A stretch of DNA of 64,000 nucleotides from Streptomyces roseifaciens (GCF_001445655.1 NZ_LNBE01000003.1:1222530-1286529); one strand, 5' to 3'; numbered from the stretch's first letter, positions 30,512 through 40,562 are shown. Numbers and translations are program-made. The notes: a model not told the origin generated them from the sequence alone.

Positions 30512-31999
30512 CTTCCCCCTCGGCGACCCGGCCCACGGGCGGACTCCTAGGGCAGAGGCCGTCGCAGGTCACCGGCGGGCTGGGCGGTGTTTTCACCATG
30601 GTGCCGAAACTCGGGGTGACCAGCAGGAATAGCGAACTGCAGCTGGAGTGCTAGGCCGCGATTGGCGCGGCCCTGGGCGTCAGCGACGACGCCGCGGCCC
30701 GCCCTACCGCAGCAGCCAGCGCTGACAGGACGCCAGGAGCCGTGCTCACCCCGGCGAATAGCGTGGGCCCGATGTTAGTGAGCGGGGATGTTCTCGGCCC
30801 CTTCCACGCGTGACCCGTGATCAGGGGGAGGCGCGCTATGCGCAACGAACTGCACGAGACGGCATTCGAGGCAGGTTCTCAGCTCGTCCACAACAGTCGT
30901 CATTGGTGCCTCCGTTCGTGCGGCGGCCAGGGTTGAGGCTGGCCCTGAGCAACTGTCTACGGGACGTCCTCGGACTTCCTGCCGCACACGCCGGGCGGTC
31001 GCCCGGATGCCCGAGCCGATGCCGGGACCGCCGCGGCCCAGTGCTGCCGCCACCCTCGGGGGCAGCCTGGCGTCGGCGAGCGCGGTGCGTGACCGCATGA
31101 GGCGGACGTAGACCAACCGCTCGACCACGGCGCGGGCACCGGTGAGAATGCCGCGCAGCTGCTCGGCTCCCTCGTCATCCAGGGCCGGGCGCCAACTTCG
31201 ATCCGGCCCGGTACAGCGCGGACGGGAGCGTGTGTGCTGGTGCGAGTGTCACGTCGAAGCCACCCCATTCCGGCGCGGTGGCGCTCCCCGGCGGTACGAC
31301 CTTCTGCTCGGCTTCTTACCGCAGCGCACAAACAGGAATCCGGCGTGCAGGGGCGCACAGGAATCACACAGGAAGCACACAGGCGTACGCACGTGCGCCC
31401 TGCCTTCGGAGGCCCGCCGGACCGCCCTCATGCACCGCTGCTCGTCAGGCGCGGCCGACAGACCAGTGCGGGTGGGCACCCCGAACCTCGCTCTGGGACG
31501 CGGCCGTCGCGCCCTCATCCCCGCCGACGTCGACACCGGCCTGCAGTCGCCGACCGCCCGCGCCGCCTCGCTGCCGCCCAGACCGTCAGACCGTCCCCAT
31601 CCCCCTGGTGGTCCTCACCGGGATCGCCGGCCTGCTGGAAGAACTGGAACACCTCGCCGAGGAGGCCGAGGAGGACGGTAACCCGCAGGCTGCCGGGGAG
31701 GCCGGGGCCTACCTGGGTGCTCTCACCGGCTGACGCACTGCCCCGAGCAGGGCGGCGCCCGCCCGGGCACACGCCTGGGCGGGCGCTGTCGGTGGCCAGA
31801 CATCCCATCAGGCCCAGTCGAGACCCGTCTCCGCTGGCACCTAGCCACTACCCCGTGCTGCTGGAGGCCATGAGTGCAGCTTCCTCGAGAGGCCCCCGGT
31901 GCCGACCGGACGTTGAAGCTCACGGCCCTGTCCGTCCTCCGGACACCGCGGCTGGCCGTCCTGGCAGCCCTGGCCGCCCTGTCCGGAATGGTCGTCTGC
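30512..31999. other. 1.5-kb gene-poor region
   Basis: No intact gene is seen. On the plus strand 31,600-31,733 encodes VVLTGIAGLLEELEHLAEEA and NPQAAGEAGAYLGALTG before a stop, a plausible C-terminus of a lost small helical protein. The sequence in between has many Arg/Pro/Ser-rich shadow frames. The G/C-rich inverted sequence near 31,750-31,790 (GGGCGGCGCCCGCCCGGG and its surroundings) could form a hairpin that ends transcription of whatever preceded it. Confidence 0.35.
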
Positions 32000-32610
32000 C
32001 TATTTTCTGCGCCCCAAGAGGGGGAGGAACCGGCCGGTTCGCGCTGTGTACTCCTGGTAGGCGGTGCCGTGGATGCCCATGAGGTAGGGCTCTTCGACGT
32101 GGCGTACCTGGAGCTCGTTGCCGATCAGCACGGCAGCCGTGCCTGCCAGGGCGAGGGCGTTGGGGACGGTGAGGGCCAAGGCGCCGGTCATGACGGCGAG
32201 TGTGGTGAGGATGGGGTTGCGTACGAGGCGGAACGGGCCCGTGGTGATCAGGAGGGGGTGCTCACCCGGGTCGGGTGCCAGGCGCCAGGAGGCTCCCATG
32301 GCCTGCTGGCAGGCGAAGACCACCCCGGTGCTCAAGGCCGCCAGCGCCGCCCCGGCCATCCGCAGGGCGGAGTGGTCCAGTACGGGCAAGGGCCGCAGGC
32401 CGCCGCCGAGCTCTGCCAGGGGGCTGCGATGCCGGCGAGCAGGATTCCCCCCCCCGCGGTGATGAGCCACGCGCACCAGTGGAGGGTGCCGGAGGGCCAT
32501 CGCATTCCGCTCTCGCCGGTGCGGTGTCGCTGGAGAAGGGCGCGGGCGGCGACGCCTGTCAGCCCGAGCAGGGCGGTCACTGCCAGAGATGCGATGGGCA
32601 CGGGCCTCAC
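32000..32610 (-). pseudogene. Isoprenylcysteine carboxyl methyltransferase-like membrane protein with a frameshift
   Basis: A GTG at 32610 overlaps the PKS stop as GTGA. The first frame gives a membrane segment (IASLAVTALLGLTGVAAR) and WCAWLITAGGGILLAGIAAP. One base is then missing near the run at 32419-32423, and the next frame continues LAELGGGLRPLPVLDHSALR with the diagnostic core LITTGPFRLVRNPILTTLAV and HVEEPYLMGIHGTAYQEYTAR. Those are the cofactor-binding residues of the ICMT/PEMT family. An intact version would have about 200 residues and 4-5 membrane segments. Members O-methylate carboxylates or polyketide-type phenols. Coupling to the PKS points to methylation of its product. Confidence 0.75.
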
Positions 32611-35600
32611 GTCCCCCGGATGTGCTGCGTGCCTGTCGCCCTGCGCGGGATGTGGACTGTCGAGGCTTGGGTGTGTGCCTGCCGCAGGAGGTGAGGCAGG
32701 ACGATTTCGGCGATGCCGTGGGTGGAGCCGTCGGAGTGGAGAAGTTCCATGACGGGGACCTCTTGTTTGAAGTGGGCACGGCACTTGGCGAGGAGTTCCA
32801 GGCCCATGAGCGAGTCCATGCCGTACTGGATCAGGGGGCGGTGCCGGTCCAGTTTGTCGGGCGGCATCTGGAGGATTTTCGCGGCCATGGCGGCGATGAA
32901 GTCCTCGACCAGGGTGAGAGCTTCGCCGGCCCCGGCAGTGGTGAGCCGCTCCATGAACTCCTCGAGCTGCCAGGCGGATCCTTCGACCGGAGCGGGGAGC
33001 ACGGCTGCGAACCGGGCATGTTCCCCGGGGCCGATCAGTGCTGAGAAACGCTGCCAGTCCAGGCGGGCGAAGACCGCCCGTTCCACGCGCCGGTGGATGA
33101 GACCGTCCAGAGTGGTGAGAGCCTGCAGGGGGTCCATCGGTGGGGATCCCATGGCCATGACGTGGGCTGTGAGTCCGTTGCGGGCGACGTAACCGACGCG
33201 GTCGATGGCGCCCCAGGCCACGGCCAGTGCGGGACGGCCGGCCGCGCGGCGGTGACGTGCGAGGGCTTCCATGGCGAGGTTCGCGGCTGCGTAGCTGCTC
33301 TGCCCGGGGCTTCCGAGCAAGGGGCTGATCGAGGAGTAGAGCAGGAGGTCGGCGTCAGGGCAGAGTGCGTCGAGTACGAGGGCGCCGCCCCATTTCGGTG
33401 CCAGGACGGAGCGGATGCGGTCGTCGTCGAGTTCGGCGAATGCGCCGTCGTCCACGTGCATGGCGGCGTGGACGATGCCGCGCACCGGGTGCCCCGTAGA
33501 GGCGATCTCCTGGAGCAGTGCGCGGATGGTGGTGGCGTCGGCAATGTCGGCGGCGTGGGCGCGGGCTTGTGCGCCGCGTGCGTGGAGGTCTGCCAGCAGC
33601 TGCTCGGCTTCGGGGGCTTGGGGCCCGCGGCGGCTGACCAGTGCCAGGTGGCGGGCGCCGCGTTCGGTGAGCCAGCGGGCGGTTTCAGCACCGAACCCGC
33701 TCAGTCCTCCCGTGACCAGGTAGGTCCCTTTGCCGTCCAGTTGCAGGGGCTGGGGTGTTGTCCTGTGGACGGGTACGGGATCGTCGAATCCGATGACGAT
33801 CTTGCCGATGTGCCGGGAGTGCTGCATGAGGCGGAAGGCTTCGCTGATGCGGTGGGCGGGGTAGGTCTGGTGGGGCAGTGGCAGGTAGGTCCCCGCCCGG
33901 GCGAGTCCGGCGACCTCGTCGAAGACGGTGACGGCGTGGCGGCGGTCCTGCCAGAGCAGATTGGCGGCGTCCACGATGAAGAGTGTGGCGTTCTCCGCCA
34001 GGGCCTTTTGCAAGAGGCGCTGGTTGGAGTAGATGTCGCGTTTGCCGAGTTCGACAAAGCGGCCGCGCAGGGCGAGCAGTTCCCGGGAGCGTGCGGCCGC
34101 CTCGCCGCTGAGGGAGTTGAGGATGACGTCGACACCGCGTCCTTCGGTGTGGCGGCGGATCTCGTCGGCGAAGTCGAGGGTGCGGGAGTCCAGTACCAGC
34201 TCGGCTCCCAACGTGCTGGCCATGTCCCGTTTGGCCGGGCTGCCGGCGGTGACGATGAGGCGGGCGCCGACGCGGTGGGCGTAGCACAGCGCCGCCAGCC
34301 CGACGCCACCGGTGGCCCCGTGGACCAGAAGGGTCTCGCCGGGCTGGAGACGCGCGAGGTGTTCCAGGCTGTGGTGGACGGTGAAGTACGCCACCGGCAT
34401 GGTCGCCGCCGCGGTGAAGGACATGCCGTCGGGGATGGGGCGGACCGCGGCCGCGGGCACGCGTACGTGTGAGGCGAAGGCACCGAGGAACAGCCCGAAT
34501 ACCCGGTCACCGGGCGAGAGACCGGTGACGCTTTCGCCCACGGCGGTGACCACTCCGGCGCCCTCCAGCCCGAGGAAGGTCTCCGAGGGCAGGCCGTTCT
34601 CGGCCACGGGTGGCAGCAGGCCGGTGGCCACCATGACGTCGCGGTAGTTCAGCGCCGCGGCGCGCACCGCGATGACGACTTCCTGCGGGCCCGGTTGCCC
34701 TGGGGTGGTCTCGATCCAGCGCAGACGGAAGGCCGGACCCTGGTCCTGCAGTTCCAGCCGGAACGCACTCCCGCTGTCCGGCCGGGTGGGCCGCGTGCTG
34801 GAGGCCGACCGTTCGACGCAGTGCGCGAAACGACCGCCGGAGGTGAGGGCGACCTCGTCGTGCACGGGCCCCTGATCGGCGTCGGCGGGCTCGCCGGCAA
34901 GGAGCTCCCGGGCCAGTCGGGCGGCGTTGAGCACAAGGTCGGGGGTCCGGTCCAGGGAGATGCGCCGCATGGGGACGGCATGTTCGTGGGCCAGTGTGCG
35001 GGAGATGCCCCAGGCGGCGGCCTGTCCGGGGAACGCCGGACGTTCCGGTGCGGGCAGGGCCCCGCTGGGGTGGGTGACCAGCACGAGGCGACGTGTCAGG
35101 CTGCCTGCCCGTTGTTGTTCGGCATGGACCAGGGACCGCAGCAGCCCGGCTCGTCGGACGGCCAGCTCGACTCCGGCCTCGGGGTCGTCCGTGGCCTGGA
35201 GGTCGCCGGTGCTGCTCAGGATCAGTGCGATGTCGGCGTCCGGGGCATGTGCGAGCGCGGCCTGCCAGGCTTGGTCCTCGCGCAGGCACCACGGGGCGTC
35301 TGCTGCCGGACGCCCGGCGGCGATCAGTTCCTCGGCCACGAGGCGGGCGAGTTCTGCTTCGTCGGCGTTTTCGGCGAGCAGGATCCACGAGCGGCCGCCT
35401 TCTGGTGTTGCGGGGGGAGCGGCAGGTACGCGTTCGGATGAGGCGGACGTCCGGGTGAACAGTACCGAGAAGTGCTCGCTCATGGACGGATCGTCCAGTT
35501 CGACCGTGGACTCGAAGCCGCTGTCGGCCAGGACCTGCGACCATTGCCGGCGGGGTAGCAGAATCGTGTCCGGCCGCAGGTCGTGGTCGCGCGGGTTCCA

Positions 35601-37700
35601 GAAGTTTTCGATGACCCCGAACATCAGCGCGAGCAGTTGGGGGTCGTGGACTTCCAGTGCCAGCAGGTACCCGCCGGGCGCGGTGAGCCGGGCCAGCTTG
35701 GGCAGACAGGCCCGTAGGTCGGCTGCCGCGTGCAAGGCGTATCCGGCGACGAGGACGTCGAAGGAGCCTTCTTCGAACCCTTGTGCAGCGAAGTCGGCGT
35801 CCAGGTCGAGGGTACGGAAACTCATGCGCGAGGCGTGCGCCTCGAAGCGTGCTTGGGCGGCGGGGAAGAACGCGGCGGAGACATCGGTGAAGACGTATGT
35901 GGCGCGGTGGTCCAGCAACGGCAGCAGATGTGCGGTCAGCCCGCCGGTTCCCGCGCCGACCTCCAAGATGCGCAGGGGCCTGTCGCCCGGCCACAGGCGC
36001 AACAGGGATGCCAGCAGCTCCGCGGCGATGCGGTTGTGGAACCGGGTCGGTGGGTCGAGGTCGTAGAACTGCTGGATGAGCTCCGGTCCGCTGTCCTGGA
36101 ACAGCAGATCCAGGGCGAATCGGTGATTGAGACAGCCCGTGGCGGTCCATGAGGCGAGATCGGACAGGACACTGATGGCCGGCGGTTCCACCCGAGCGTC
36201 CTCGCGCAGGCGCCGCCAGCAACCGTTCCCGCGGGCCAGCAGCCCCTCCGTTTCGGCCATCCGGGCCAGCAGATGCACCAGCCTCTCGTGCCGCGGCAGC
36301 ACGCCGGCCGCAGCCAGGTCATCGAACGTGAAGGTCTCATGGCCAGGCAGCAACGAGGCGAAGGCTTTGACCGCGTACGTAGCAGTTGTGGACCTGAGGA
36401 GCGCGCATCCCGCCACGAACTGATTCGTGGCAGCCGACCCCTGCAGCCTGAGCAGCCCTTCCTCCGCTGCTGCGGCCACCTCGCCCGGGGACGGCGGCGC
36501 CCACGCCGGCACCGGCTGCCCGGCCAGGGGCGCGGCGTGCAACACCGAGGTGTACTCCTCGCCACGGTCGGTGGCGCGCAGGCCGATGCGGTGCAGGCGA
36601 CAGCCGGTCAGCTCCAGTGCGACCGTGCCGTCGGTGTCGGTGACGGTGATGTCCCACACCGCTTCCCGGGTTGTACGTGAACGCTGGCGCACGTGCACCA
36701 GGCCGTCCGGTCCCGGTTGTGCCCACTGGCGAATGCGGTCGATCGCCGCCGGCAGGTAGCCGGTCCCGGTTTCCATCAGCAGCGGTGCCCCGGTCTGCAG
36801 AGCGCCGTCCAGCAGGGCGGGATGGACCACGTACCCGCCGTAGCCATCATCCGGCGCTTCGCAGTGGTAGACCGCCAGGACCTCACCGGCTCCCACGTGC
36901 AGCTCGCTCAGCACCTGGAAGGCCGGACCGTAGTCCAGCCCCTCCTGAGCCACCGTGCTGTAGAACGTGTCGGCGTCGATACGACGGGGCAGCCGTTTGA
37001 ACAATGCCGCGGTGCCCGCCGGGTCCGGCGGTACGGCGGCCAGACGCCGGACACGGCCGCGGGCATGCTGCCTCCAGGCGCCGGTCTCGCCGGTGCGGCT
37101 GGCGATATGGAAGATGCCGTCCTCATGACTTAGGCAGGTCTGCAGCCGGATCTCCAGGGCCGCATCCCAAGGCAGCGCCAAAGCTCGGGTGATCTGCAGA
37201 TCGTCGATCTCCGCCGGAATACCGGCGCCGGACACTTCCCGGGCGGCGGCCAGGGCCAGCTCCACGAACCCGGCAGCCGGCATCACTACCGTGCCGCCGA
37301 TGCGATGGTCGGCCAGCCAGGGGGTGCGGGTGCGCTCGACAGACGACTGCCACAAAGGATCCAGAGCCGGCAGGCGCTCGCCCAGCAACGGATGCACCAG
37401 CACCCCGTCACCACTGGTACGGATCCAGTGCTCCGGTGTTCCGTGCCAGTACCGCTGGCGCTGCCACGGGTAGGACGGCAGGTCGGTGACAGTACCGGCG
37501 GTGGGGAACCAGCTGTCCACGGCGCCCTGTTCGGCGGCGGCGAGCAGGCGCGTGGCCGTGCGGCGAACGCCCTCCGGCGTGCACTCGCCCCGGTGCACCG
37601 CGGAGATGACAGGAAACGCACCACCGCCGGGGGCCTCTGCGGCGATGCGGTTCAGTGGCCCGGACAGAGCCGGCTGCGGGGCGATCTCCACCACTGTCAC
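32607..37700 (-). CDS. Highly reducing type I PKS, downstream part (end of AT, DH, cMT, ER, KR, ACP)
   Basis: 1,697 residues from the GTG at 37700. It begins inside the AT domain (VVEIAPQPALSGPLN is the AT C-terminal strand). DH: H132-x3-G-x4-P141 and HPALLDGALQ with Asp-298. A C-methyltransferase follows with SAM motif ILEVGAGTGGLTAHLLPLL (578-596). ER about 985-1310 has ALNYRDVMVATGLLP and GATGGVGLAALC. KR about 1320-1500 has TGGLSGFG (1330-1337) and SSISPLLGSPGQSSYAAAN with Tyr-1470. ACP has GMDSLM with the phosphopantetheine Ser-1630. No thioesterase. The frame is the same as that of the upstream part, separated only by TAG plus three codons, so the two are one broken gene. Reinitiation at GTG 37700 is possible but would make an AT-less protein. 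Confidence 0.93.
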   Translation of the reverse strand: MTVVEIAPQPALSGPLNRIAAEAPGGGAFPVISAVHRGECTPEGVRRTATRLLAAAEQGAVDSWFPTAGTVTDLPSYPWQRQRYWHGTPEHWIRTSGDGVLVHPLLGERLPALDPLWQSSVERTRTPWLADHRIGGTVVMPAAGFVELALAAAREVSGAGIPAEIDDLQITRALALPWDAALEIRLQTCLSHEDGIFHIASRTGETGAWRQHARGRVRRLAAVPPDPAGTAALFKRLPRRIDADTFYSTVAQEGLDYGPAFQVLSELHVGAGEVLAVYHCEAPDDGYGGYVVHPALLDGALQTGAPLLMETGTGYLPAAIDRIRQWAQPGPDGLVHVRQRSRTTREAVWDITVTDTDGTVALELTGCRLHRIGLRATDRGEEYTSVLHAAPLAGQPVPAWAPPSPGEVAAAAEEGLLRLQGSAATNQFVAGCALLRSTTATYAVKAFASLLPGHETFTFDDLAAAGVLPRHERLVHLLARMAETEGLLARGNGCWRRLREDARVEPPAISVLSDLASWTATGCLNHRFALDLLFQDSGPELIQQFYDLDPPTRFHNRIAAELLASLLRLWPGDRPLRILEVGAGTGGLTAHLLPLLDHRATYVFTDVSAAFFPAAQARFEAHASRMSFRTLDLDADFAAQGFEEGSFDVLVAGYALHAAADLRACLPKLARLTAPGGYLLALEVHDPQLLALMFGVIENFWNPRDHDLRPDTILLPRRQWSQVLADSGFESTVELDDPSMSEHFSVLFTRTSASSERVPAAPPATPEGGRSWILLAENADEAELARLVAEELIAAGRPAADAPWCLREDQAWQAALAHAPDADIALILSSTGDLQATDDPEAGVELAVRRAGLLRSLVHAEQQRAGSLTRRLVLVTHPSGALPAPERPAFPGQAAAWGISRTLAHEHAVPMRRISLDRTPDLVLNAARLARELLAGEPADADQGPVHDEVALTSGGRFAHCVERSASSTRPTRPDSGSAFRLELQDQGPAFRLRWIETTPGQPGPQEVVIAVRAAALNYRDVMVATGLLPPVAENGLPSETFLGLEGAGVVTAVGESVTGLSPGDRVFGLFLGAFASHVRVPAAAVRPIPDGMSFTAAATMPVAYFTVHHSLEHLARLQPGETLLVHGATGGVGLAALCYAHRVGARLIVTAGSPAKRDMASTLGAELVLDSRTLDFADEIRRHTEGRGVDVILNSLSGEAAARSRELLALRGRFVELGKRDIYSNQRLLQKALAENATLFIVDAANLLWQDRRHAVTVFDEVAGLARAGTYLPLPHQTYPAHRISEAFRLMQHSRHIGKIVIGFDDPVPVHRTTPQPLQLDGKGTYLVTGGLSGFGAETARWLTERGARHLALVSRRGPQAPEAEQLLADLHARGAQARAHAADIADATTIRALLQEIASTGHPVRGIVHAAMHVDDGAFAELDDDRIRSVLAPKWGGALVLDALCPDADLLLYSSISPLLGSPGQSSYAAANLAMEALARHRRAAGRPALAVAWGAIDRVGYVARNGLTAHVMAMGSPPMDPLQALTTLDGLIHRRVERAVFARLDWQRFSALIGPGEHARFAAVLPAPVEGSAWQLEEFMERLTTAGAGEALTLVEDFIAAMAAKILQMPPDKLDRHRPLIQYGMDSLMGLELLAKCRAHFKQEVPVMELLHSDGSTHGIAEIVLPHLLRQAHTQASTVHIPRRATGTQHIRGT

Positions 37701-37709
37701 GAGCCTGTC

Positions 37710-40130
37710 CTATACAGCGGCGGTCATCGCATCGGCGAAACGGACCGGACGGCGGGCATTGTGCCACCAGTACGCCGCATCCAGCTCCCCGCTCCGTACC
37801 GGCGCACCGGTCACCGTGGAGTACATCGGCACCCTCGGCGCCTGGGGGGACAGTCCGGCCAGGGCCCTCCGCAGCGGCTCCTCGATGACATCCATCGCTG
37901 CGCTGTGGAAAGGGTGGTTCACCGTCAGCTCCCTGCACGGTACCCCCCGGCGATCCAGGTCACGCTGCAGGGCTCGCAGCGCCTGTCCGGATACGGTCAC
38001 GTCCCGCTCGCTGTTGACCGCGGCGACCTCCAGCCGGCCGCCGTACGCGGCGAGCGCCTCCTGCGCCTCGCGCTCACTCATCCTGACCGCGGCCATGCGG
38101 CCCGAGCCGGCCGTCACTGCCTGCAATCGGCTGCGTTCAGCGGCCACGCGCGCCGCCTGTGCAAGATCCAGCCCCCCACTCACGTATGCCGCTGCCACCT
38201 CACCGAAGCTGTGCCCCACCACAGCGGACGGGTGCACCCCGTACGTGCCCAGCAGCGCGGTCAGGCCGACCTGGAAGGCGAACAGAACCGGCTGTGCGCG
38301 CTCGATGTCCGTCATGAGCTCCATGCCCGGCCCACCGGGATCCTCCGACAGCAGGGCCGCCACCGACCAGCCCAGCACCGGACGCAGGCACGTGTCAGCC
38401 TCCACGACGGCCGCGCGGAAGGCCGGTTCCTGCGCCATGAGAGCCGCACCCATGCCCTGCCACTGGGTGCCATTGCCGCAGAAGACGAACACCACGCCCG
38501 CCGACGACGACCCCTCCACATGGACCTCGGCAGCGGTCAGCGACGCCTCGTCCTCAGCCAATGCCTCCAACTGCCCGGCCGCTTCCTGCGGGCCGCGGGC
38601 GAGGACAGCCATACGGTGCGAATGCCGGCCTCGCCGCGCGGAGGCGGTCCAGCACGCGTCGTAGAAGCCTTCCTCCGGTACGTCGCGAAGACGGGCGGCG
38701 ACCACCCGGGCCGCTTCGCCCAACGCCTTGCGGGTACGCGCCGAGACCACCAAGGGCAACCGCTGCCCCGCTTCCGGGGGCACCGAAGGCTGCCGAGAGG
38801 GGGGAGCCGCGCTGAGCACCACGTGCGCATTCGCGCCGCCGAAGCCAAAACTGTTCACCCCCACCACGCCGTCCACGCCCTCCGTGACAGGACGCATGCT
38901 GCCGACGGGGCTGAGATTCAGTCCAGCGAAATCGATCGCAGGATTCGGCGGCTCACCGTGCAAGGACGCCGGGATCACACCGTGCTGGAGGACCAGCATG
39001 CCTTTGAACAAACCGGCCATGCCCGACGCCGGTTCCAGATGCCCCAGGTTGGTCTTGACCGAGCCGACCGGCAGCGGCCCGGCCCCACGCCGCACCCCCA
39101 GCGCCTCACCCACCGCCCGGCACTCCAAAGGATCACCGATCGGCGTGCCTGTCCCGTGCGCCTCGAAATACAGCACCTGATCCGCAACGACCCCGGCCCG
39201 GGCGTACACATCCTGAAGGAGCCGCCGCTGCATCTCCGCGCTCGGCACCGTCATCCCTGATGTACTGCCGTCACAGTTCGCGCCGCTTGCCGCGATCACC
39301 GCGTGCACCCGGTCGCCGTCCGCCAGAGCATCCGGCAACCGCTTGAGGACCACCACACCGCCGCCCTCGGCCCGCACATACCCGTCAGCCTCGGCTGAAA
39401 ATGCTGCAATGCGCCCGCGTGGCGAGAGCATCATCGCCTTCGAGAACCCGACGAAGTGGGAGGGGCTCAGCAGCAGGTTCACCCCGCCTGCGACGGCCAC
39501 CCGGCTGCGGCCTGCACGCAGCGCTTCACACGCCTGGTGCACAGCGATCAGCGACGAGGAGCACGCCGTGTCCACCGCCATGCTCGGGCCACGCAGATCG
39601 AAGACGTAGGACAGCCGGTTCGCTGCGATGGACAGAGCCGAACCACTCATCGAATGGGCAGAGATCTCCTCCACCCGGGCCATCTGCAGCCCACCGTAGG
39701 ACATGTCACTGACCCCGATGAACACCGCGGCATCCGACCCTGCCAGGCCTGCCGGGTCGATGGCCGCATCGTCGAACGCCTCCGCCGTCATCTCCAGAAG
39801 CATCCGCTGCTGCGGATCCATGTGCTTCGCCTCACGCGGCGAGATCCCGAAGTACTCCGGGTCGAACCCCGACACGTCCCCCAGATACCCGCCCGCCATG
39901 GTGTACGCCCGGCCCGGCCGCTCAGGATCGGGATCGCAGAAACGCGCCGCATCCACACGGTCTGCGGGCGGCTCCGAAGTGATCAGGTCCCGTTCTTCGG
40001 CCAACGCCGTCCACAGCCCGCGGAGATCAGTGATGCCGCCCGGCAGACGACATGCCGTACCCACCACAGCCAAGGGAACGGACGGCCCGGACGATGACGC
40101 TGCTACCGGCCGGGGAACACGGTTCTCCAT
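37710..40130 (-). CDS. Highly reducing type I PKS, upstream part (KS, AT)
   Basis: 806 residues from the ATG at 40130, which has an AGGAGGT site a few bases upstream. KS about 17-440: VDTACSSSL with Cys-190, EAHGTGTP with His-325 and KTNLGHLE with His-364, all catalytic residues present. AT about 545 onward: the entrance motif is FCGNGTQWQGMG, the active site GHSFGEV has Ser-641, and HPFHS supplies His-742. HPFH rather than YASH leans to malonyl over methylmalonyl, consistent with a cMT adding methyl groups. Translation ends at TAG 37710-37712 just before the last AT strand. If the stop is real, this protein could still hold a KS and a nearly complete AT but lacks its ACP. Confidence 0.93.
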   Translation of the reverse strand: MENRVPRPVAASSSGPSVPLAVVGTACRLPGGITDLRGLWTALAEERDLITSEPPADRVDAARFCDPDPERPGRAYTMAGGYLGDVSGFDPEYFGISPREAKHMDPQQRMLLEMTAEAFDDAAIDPAGLAGSDAAVFIGVSDMSYGGLQMARVEEISAHSMSGSALSIAANRLSYVFDLRGPSMAVDTACSSSLIAVHQACEALRAGRSRVAVAGGVNLLLSPSHFVGFSKAMMLSPRGRIAAFSAEADGYVRAEGGGVVVLKRLPDALADGDRVHAVIAASGANCDGSTSGMTVPSAEMQRRLLQDVYARAGVVADQVLYFEAHGTGTPIGDPLECRAVGEALGVRRGAGPLPVGSVKTNLGHLEPASGMAGLFKGMLVLQHGVIPASLHGEPPNPAIDFAGLNLSPVGSMRPVTEGVDGVVGVNSFGFGGANAHVVLSAAPPSRQPSVPPEAGQRLPLVVSARTRKALGEAARVVAARLRDVPEEGFYDACWTASARRGRHSHRMAVLARGPQEAAGQLEALAEDEASLTAAEVHVEGSSSAGVVFVFCGNGTQWQGMGAALMAQEPAFRAAVVEADTCLRPVLGWSVAALLSEDPGGPGMELMTDIERAQPVLFAFQVGLTALLGTYGVHPSAVVGHSFGEVAAAYVSGGLDLAQAARVAAERSRLQAVTAGSGRMAAVRMSEREAQEALAAYGGRLEVAAVNSERDVTVSGQALRALQRDLDRRGVPCRELTVNHPFHSAAMDVIEEPLRRALAGLSPQAPRVPMYSTVTGAPVRSGELDAAYWWHNARRPVRFADAMTAAV

Positions 40131-40261
40131 AACCACCTCCTGCACGGCAGACAGACCGGCCCTCACAGCGGTATGGCGGCGAGGACCTGGCCGGTGACAG
40201 CCGGAACCCACCGCAACCAAACAAAGGCATCTCCGTCCCTCCGCCATCTAATGGGCCAGGC

Positions 40262-40294
40262 CTAGTGATCACCCATTTGATACAAAATGATCAA
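40262..40294. promoter_or_regulatory. AT-rich palindromic patch upstream of the PKS
   Basis: In very GC-rich surroundings, 40,265-40,292 is AT-rich and contains two TGATCA palindromes whose starts are 22 bp apart, about two helical turns. Around them lie ATTTGATACAAAATGATCA on the plus strand and, on the minus strand, TTGATC and TTGTAT that could serve as -35 boxes. It lies about 135-165 bases before the PKS start codon, so it is a likely promoter/operator for the PKS. No regulator gene is adjacent. Confidence 0.4.
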
Positions 40295-40373
40295 GAGTGG
40301 CTCGAAACCCCGAACGATCCGGTCGGAGGGGCGGGCACGCGGACGGCGTGACACAGGTACGGCCTGGAACTGC

Positions 40374-40480
40374 ACGAGGTGCACGAGGTGCACGATGCTG
40401 ATGGTGGGCGGGTGCGCCGCCGCCGGGAGTGCAGTGTGTGCGGCGAGGGCGTCCCCTATGGGCACGTGGCCCGGCCTTCG
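40374..40480 (+). pseudogene. Ku-like N-terminal fragment (tentative)
   Basis: One plus-strand frame reads LHEVHEVHDADGGRVRRRRE followed by CSVCGEGVPYGHVARP. Bacterial Ku proteins have the same succession near their N-terminus (F/L-x-Q/E-V-H, D-G-G-R-V/I-R, R-R-x-C, E-V-P-Y, I/V-A-R/K-G-Y). The start codon, the first 25 or so residues and all the rest of the roughly 300-residue protein are missing. The Cys pairs could also belong to an unrelated zinc ribbon, so the call is weak. Confidence 0.3.
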
Positions 40481-40562
40481 ACGTGCCCACGGTGTGGACC
40501 AACCGCCGCTACGCGGCCCGCGACACACAGATCGTCGCCACCGCCGAGCGCGCTCGGCGACC

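Noticed and set aside
37695..37735. TAG in the PKS as a recoded amino acid
   Set aside because: TAG is used as an ordinary stop elsewhere in the window (for example at 14226, 32000 and 47901), and no recoding machinery or signal is seen.
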